This document shows positions 52,611 to 55,907 of a stretch of 55,907 nt of DNA, one piece after another. Position numbers and translations under genes: made by a program. The stretch's first letter is position 1; each line of letters begins with the position of its first letter. This DNA is from Saccharopolyspora sp. NFXS83 (GTDB lineage: Bacteria; Actinomycetota; Actinomycetes; Mycobacteriales; Pseudonocardiaceae), in NCBI RefSeq assembly GCF_026241095.1, contig NZ_JAPFGB010000039.1, positions 1 to 55,907 on the forward strand, written 5' to 3'. The notes under the pieces were generated by a model that did not search any database, was not told the origin of the DNA, and was given only the letters and a program-made list of their open reading frames with translations.

Positions 52611-53555
52611 TCAGCCCGGACCCGGACCCAACGGGCCCTTTCCGCCCGGTCCGCGGCGGCGCAGGTAGCGCTCGAACTCCGCGGCGATCGCGTCACCGCT
52701 GGTCTCGGTGAGCGTCACCTCGGCGTCGCCGCGTTCCTCCAGCGCCCGGACGTAGTTGCGGACGTCTTCGTCCTCCTCGGCCATCTCGCTGACCGTGGTC
52801 TCCCACTCCTCCGCCTGGTCCGGCAGGTTGCCCAGCGGTACCTCGAGGTCCAGCGCGTCCTCCACCCGGTGCAGCAGCGCCAGCGTCGCCTTCGGCGACG
52901 GCGGCTGCGACACGTAGTGCGGCACGGCGGCCCAGAACGAGATCGCCGGGATGCCCGACCGCACGCACGAGTCCTGGAAGATGCCCACGATGCCCGTCGG
53001 CCCCTCGTAGGTGGACCGCTCCAGCCCGTAGCGGGTGGCGGAGTCCTCGTCGTAGGCCGTTCCGGTCACCGGAACCGGGCGGGTGTGCGGGGAGTCCGCC
53101 AGCAGCGCGCCCAGCGACACCACGGTGCGCACCCCGGCCTTGTCCAGATGTTCGAGCAGTTCCGCGCAGAACGCGTTCCACCGCATGTTCGGCTCTATCC
53201 CGTGCACCAGCACCACGTCGTGCTCGGCACCCGGCGGGCGGCACACCGACAGGCGCGTCGTCGGCCAGCTCACCTTGCGGGTCACGCCGTCCACCAACTT
53301 CACCGTGGGACGCGAGACCTGGAAGTCGTAGTACGGATCCGGGTCGATCTCAGCCAGCGGAGAAGCGTCCCAGGTGAGTTCGAGGTGCTCGATCGCGGAG
53401 CTTGCGGCGTCACCCGCATCGTTCCAACCTTCGAAACCGATCACGGCGATCGGATCGGTCGGCCCGGCGGGTTTCCCTTCGGTCGATGTCCGTTCGGTCG
53501 GATTCCCCTCGGTCCGGTCCACCTGGTCTGCGGAGCGTGGTTCGCGATCGTTCAC
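52611..53555 (-). CDS. PAC2 (proteasome assembly chaperone 2-like) family protein
   Basis: 314 residues. After a disordered charged N-terminus of about 35 residues the PAC2 domain starts at DPIAVIGFEGWNDAGDAASSAIEHL, the family's signature beginning. Later, VVLVHGIEPNMRWNAFCAELLEHL and VVSLGALLADSPHTRPVPVTGTA complete the core. The C-terminus is Gly/Pro-rich. Role in actinobacteria is not settled. M. tuberculosis has the related Rv2125 near mshC (Rv2130c), so this is the native mshC neighbourhood. Start ATG at 53555. Confidence 0.88.
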   Translation of the reverse strand: MNDREPRSADQVDRTEGNPTERTSTEGKPAGPTDPIAVIGFEGWNDAGDAASSAIEHLELTWDASPLAEIDPDPYYDFQVSRPTVKLVDGVTRKVSWPTTRLSVCRPPGAEHDVVLVHGIEPNMRWNAFCAELLEHLDKAGVRTVVSLGALLADSPHTRPVPVTGTAYDEDSATRYGLERSTYEGPTGIVGIFQDSCVRSGIPAISFWAAVPHYVSQPPSPKATLALLHRVEDALDLEVPLGNLPDQAEEWETTVSEMAEEDEDVRNYVRALEERGDAEVTLTETSGDAIAAEFERYLRRRGPGGKGPLGPGPG

Positions 53556-53713
53556 CGCGTCAGCCTACGACCTATGGGCGACGTGAGCGCCCGACATCCC
53601 GGAAGGGATCCGAACCCGCAGGGGAGGGATCGGCCACGTTCGCTGTGAGCGGCCCGTGCGCCTTTGCTGTACTGGACGCGTGGGACAGATGAACATGCCG
53701 AGACCGGGGCGCG

Positions 53714-54394
53714 ATGACTGACGCCCGCCCTGCCGCCGTCCTGTTCGACATGGACGGCACGCTCGTCGACTCCGAAAAGCTGTGGACGATCTCGCTGAGC
53801 GACTACGCGACGCACCGCGGCGGTGAGCTCAGCATCGCCACCCGCGAAGCCATGGTCGGGTCGAACATGAGCACCAGCATGCGGATGCTGCTGGCCGACC
53901 TGGACCTCGCCGCGGACGCGGCGGCCGTCTCCGAAGCCGCCGACTGGGTGGAGGCGCGCAGCACCGAACTGTTCCGGCAGGGCCTGCCCTGGCGGCCCGG
54001 CGCCCGCGAGGCGCTGGCCGGAGTGCGTTCGCTGGGCATCCCGGCGGCCCTGGTCACCTCGACGATCCGGTCGCTGGCCGAGATCGCGCTCGACACCCTC
54101 GGCCGGGATTCCTTCGACGTCACCGTCTGCGGCGACGAAGTGGACGGCCGCAACAAGCCCGACCCCGAGCCGTACCTGCGGGCGGCCCGGCTCCTCGACG
54201 TGGACCCGCGTCGATGCGTCGCCGTGGAGGACTCGCCGACCGGAGTGGCCGCCGCCGTCGCCGCGGGCTGCACCGTGGTCGCGGTCCCCTGCGAGGTCCC
54301 GCTGGAACAGGGGGAGCGGCGAGTGCTGCTGGACAGCCTCGAAGCGCTCGACGTGCGCTCGCTCGGCGCGTTGTTGCCGGGAGCGCTCGCGTGA
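53714..54394 (+). CDS. HAD-family hydrolase, beta-phosphoglucomutase-like
   Basis: 226 residues. Motif [17 protein letters not shown], motif [11 protein letters not shown], motif [18 protein letters not shown] and motif [20 protein letters not shown] are all complete, so a working phosphatase or phosphomutase of subfamily IA is expected. The helical cap between motifs I and II is the usual size. Start ATG at 53714 overlaps no other gene. hisE follows 37 bp downstream on the same strand; a link to histidine synthesis is not shown. Confidence 0.9.
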   Translation: MTDARPAAVLFDMDGTLVDSEKLWTISLSDYATHRGGELSIATREAMVGSNMSTSMRMLLADLDLAADAAAVSEAADWVEARSTELFRQGLPWRPGAREALAGVRSLGIPAALVTSTIRSLAEIALDTLGRDSFDVTVCGDEVDGRNKPDPEPYLRAARLLDVDPRRCVAVEDSPTGVAAAVAAGCTVVAVPCEVPLEQGERRVLLDSLEALDVRSLGALLPGALA

Positions 54395-54431
54395 ACCACC
54401 GCGGGACCCCCGTCGGGGCCCGGTCCGCTGG

Positions 54432-54713
54432 ATGCAAGGATCGAACCCCGTGAAGACCTTCGACGAGCTGTTCAGCGAGCTCCAGGAACGTGCCCGAACC
54501 CGGCCCGAAGGGTCCGCGACCGTGGCCGCGCTCGATGCCGGCGTGCACGCCCAGGGCAAGAAGGTCATCGAAGAGGCCGGTGAGGTGTGGCTCGCCGCTG
54601 AGCACGAGTCGGACGAGGCGCTGGCCGAGGAGATCTCGCAACTGCTGTACCGGCTCCAGGTGATCATGCTCGCGCGCGGCTTGAACCCCGAGGACGTGTA
54701 CCGCTACCTCTGA
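54432..54713 (+). CDS. hisE: Phosphoribosyl-ATP pyrophosphatase
   Basis: 93 residues, the same length as the mycobacterial enzyme. It hydrolyses phosphoribosyl-ATP to phosphoribosyl-AMP in the second step of histidine synthesis. MazG-like helices: [19 protein letters not shown], then [38 protein letters not shown] with the metal-binding EExxE and ExxE/D acidic residues. ATG at 54432 is chosen over GTG at 54450 because it lines up with the mycobacterial start. hisG, which normally follows hisE, is absent; a VOC-family gene lies downstream instead. Confidence 0.93.
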   Translation: MQGSNPVKTFDELFSELQERARTRPEGSATVAALDAGVHAQGKKVIEEAGEVWLAAEHESDEALAEEISQLLYRLQVIMLARGLNPEDVYRYL

Positions 54714-54894
54714 CGCTCCGGTCGTCCCGGGAATCGCTCCCGCGCTTTTGCCGCTCAGGTGCCCGCGAGGCACTTCGCCGTCGGCCGCACGGGCTCGCCG
54801 CAACGCCTCCGGCATTCGTGCACACGCGGGCGTTGCGGGCGATTTGCCCTTTTCTTTCGACGTGGTTCGACGGGTGAATCCGTATTCGGAGGGA

Positions 54895-54922
54895 TTGGGG
54901 CCGGCGATCACTCGGTCATAAT
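54895..54922 (+). promoter_or_regulatory. Candidate promoter of the VOC gene
   Basis: -35 TTGGGG (54895-54900), 16-bp spacer, -10 CATAAT (54917-54922), about 38 bp before the ATG at 54961. The preceding gap (54714-54894) shows no gene. Confidence 0.45.
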
Positions 54923-54960
54923 GGGAGCGATCTTGAAGCGATGAGGTGGGGGTGAGGGAC

Positions 54961-55809
54961 ATGGCCGTCGTGCAGCCTGGGGAGGCCGCTCCTCGGTGGG
55001 AACTGCTGGCCGGCATGCCGTGCTGGATCGAGCTGGCGACCACCGATGTGGAGCAGGCCTGCGAGTTCTACGCCGAACTGTTCGGGTGGGAATACCAGAC
55101 GCACCAGGACGACGAGGCCGGCGAGCACATCGTCGCCTCACGGGACGGGTTCCCCGTCGCCAGCATCCGCCACGCCGCCGGAGACCACTCCGTGTGGCGG
55201 CTGTTCCTCGCCACCCAGGACGTCGACTCGGCCATCGGCCAAGCCGTGGAAGACGGCGCCCAGATCACCGTGCCGTCCGCCGACGTACCCGGCCTCGGTC
55301 GCAAAGCCGTGCTCGTGGGCCCCTCCGACGCCGAATTCGGACTGCTCTCGCCCGCCGAATCCTGGCAGTTCGACGTGGGGCTGCCCGGCACCCTCATGTG
55401 GGCCGAACTCGTCACCATCAAAGCGCAGACCGCCGACAACTTCTTCCAAGGCATCTTCGGCTACACCGCCGAGCAGTTCGGCGCGGAGAACCGCTCCAAC
55501 TACGCCGTCTGGTACCTCGCGGGCGAATCGGTGCTGGCCAGGGTCAGCATGATCCGCGACTACATCACCCCCGGCACCCGGCCGCACTGGCTGCTGTACC
55601 TCGGAGCCGACGCCGACGAAGGCATCGACGGGCTGGTGCACCGGGCCATCGGGCTCGGCGCCCGCGTCCGCGTCGACCCCTACGGCTCCAGCATCGGACG
55701 GGTCGCCGTGCTGCGAGACCCCACCGGGGCTCGGTTCGCCGTCGTCGACGACACCCAGGCCACGGACTGGTTCGACAGCGCAGCGAACTTCGATCCTTAC
55801 GACGATTGA
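54961..55809 (+). CDS. VOC-superfamily protein with two glyoxalase/dioxygenase-like modules
   Basis: 282 residues, ATG at 54961 preceded by GAGGTGGGGGTGAGGG. First module: PCWIELATTDVEQACEFYAELFGWEYQ, ending with a GRKAVLVGPSDAEFGLL strand. Second module: GTLMWAELVTIKAQTADNFFQGIFGYTAEQFG, ending IGRVAVLRDPTGARFAVVDDTQ. Each module has the beta-alpha-beta-beta-beta VOC fold, and F-Y-A-E-L-F-G-W is the classic entry motif. Such two-module proteins include glyoxalase-like enzymes and antibiotic-binding proteins; metal ligands are not fully conserved, so the activity is open. Last gene before the window's end. Confidence 0.88.
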   Translation: MAVVQPGEAAPRWELLAGMPCWIELATTDVEQACEFYAELFGWEYQTHQDDEAGEHIVASRDGFPVASIRHAAGDHSVWRLFLATQDVDSAIGQAVEDGAQITVPSADVPGLGRKAVLVGPSDAEFGLLSPAESWQFDVGLPGTLMWAELVTIKAQTADNFFQGIFGYTAEQFGAENRSNYAVWYLAGESVLARVSMIRDYITPGTRPHWLLYLGADADEGIDGLVHRAIGLGARVRVDPYGSSIGRVAVLRDPTGARFAVVDDTQATDWFDSAANFDPYDD

Positions 55810-55819
55810 GCTCTGGGGT

Positions 55820-55907
55820 CGTTTGGCTTTGGTGGTCGTTTGGCGGAACCTCAGCGGCTTCCTCGCTGCGGGCTCTTTTTCCCGAGTGGCTCCGCCACGA
55901 GGGACAA
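55820..55907 (+). repeat. Left half of dispersed intergenic repeat (truncated by window edge)
   Basis: Aligns with 3119-3205 from CGTT.GGCTTTGGTGGT to ACGAGGGACA with about 12 differences in 87 bases by hand. It starts 11 bp after the VOC stop and is cut at the window end before its second arm. Confidence 0.7.

Overview
High-GC actinobacterial chromosome segment, most likely from a Pseudonocardiales genus close to Saccharopolyspora. This is inferred from the G/C-rich third codon positions, frequent GTG/TTG starts, the mycothiol gene mshC, the mannosyltransferase mptB, a SufR-type suf operon, and families known mainly from actinomycetes (SCO6745, SCO1664, DUF3090, acVLRF1, DUF2637). I see no rRNA, tRNA, CRISPR array, transposase, integrase or phage module.

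Layout. 1-9 kb: a quinone oxidoreductase, a leaderless small gene coupled to an ATP-grasp gene, a GbsR/MarR regulator, then a leftward block ctaA, SCO6745-like, ABC permease, ABC ATPase and mptB. 9-15.6 kb: the rightward operon sufR-sufB-sufD-sufC-sufS-sufU-sufT-like, closed by a strong terminator. As I recall the M. tuberculosis map, this follows Rv1454c-Rv1466 closely, without the SufB intein. 15.6-22.7 kb: an EAL-CBS-GGDEF protein, a lone lycopene cyclase, a dNTP triphosphohydrolase, an MFS transporter and acVLRF1. 22.7-27.7 kb: an ABC-F translation factor behind a leader peptide and attenuator-like terminator, a small HTH protein, an enoyl-CoA hydratase, a SIS protein and a TetR regulator. 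28-34.4 kb: an orphan Imm1-like gene and a four-gene peptide ABC importer. 34.4-45.7 kb: a uridine-kinase-like protein lacking the P-loop lysine, an unrecognised 58-residue ORF, an LD-carboxypeptidase, the DUF3090/SCO1664 pair, an SDR, a serine hydrolase, a MoxR/VWA pair, an alpha/beta hydrolase and a HAD phosphatase. 46.2-55.9 kb: a DUF2637 protein, a glycine betaine OpuA operon, mshC, PAC2, a HAD hydrolase, hisE and a VOC protein.

Three signals cut across the genes. First, an intergenic dispersed repeat about 150-175 bp long, built from inverted arms, occurs around 3.1, 28.8 and 46.1 kb; its two halves also lie at the two ends of the window. Second, seven genes carry a TANNNT -10 hexamer ending 6-8 nt before the start codon, which predicts leaderless mRNAs. 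Third, the region upstream of the ABC-F gene has the parts of a ribosome-controlled transcription attenuator (leaderless 26-codon ORF, nested hairpin, competing pairing, terminator with U-tract); this is the best candidate for a notable regulatory system here.

The genes are mainly housekeeping: Fe-S cluster assembly, heme A and cell-envelope synthesis, mycothiol, nucleotide sanitation, ribosome rescue and protection, osmoprotectant and peptide uptake. The accessory parts (Imm1-like orphan, DUF2637 gene, 58-residue ORF, 44.5-45.1 kb ORF, repeats) lie between these syntenic blocks.
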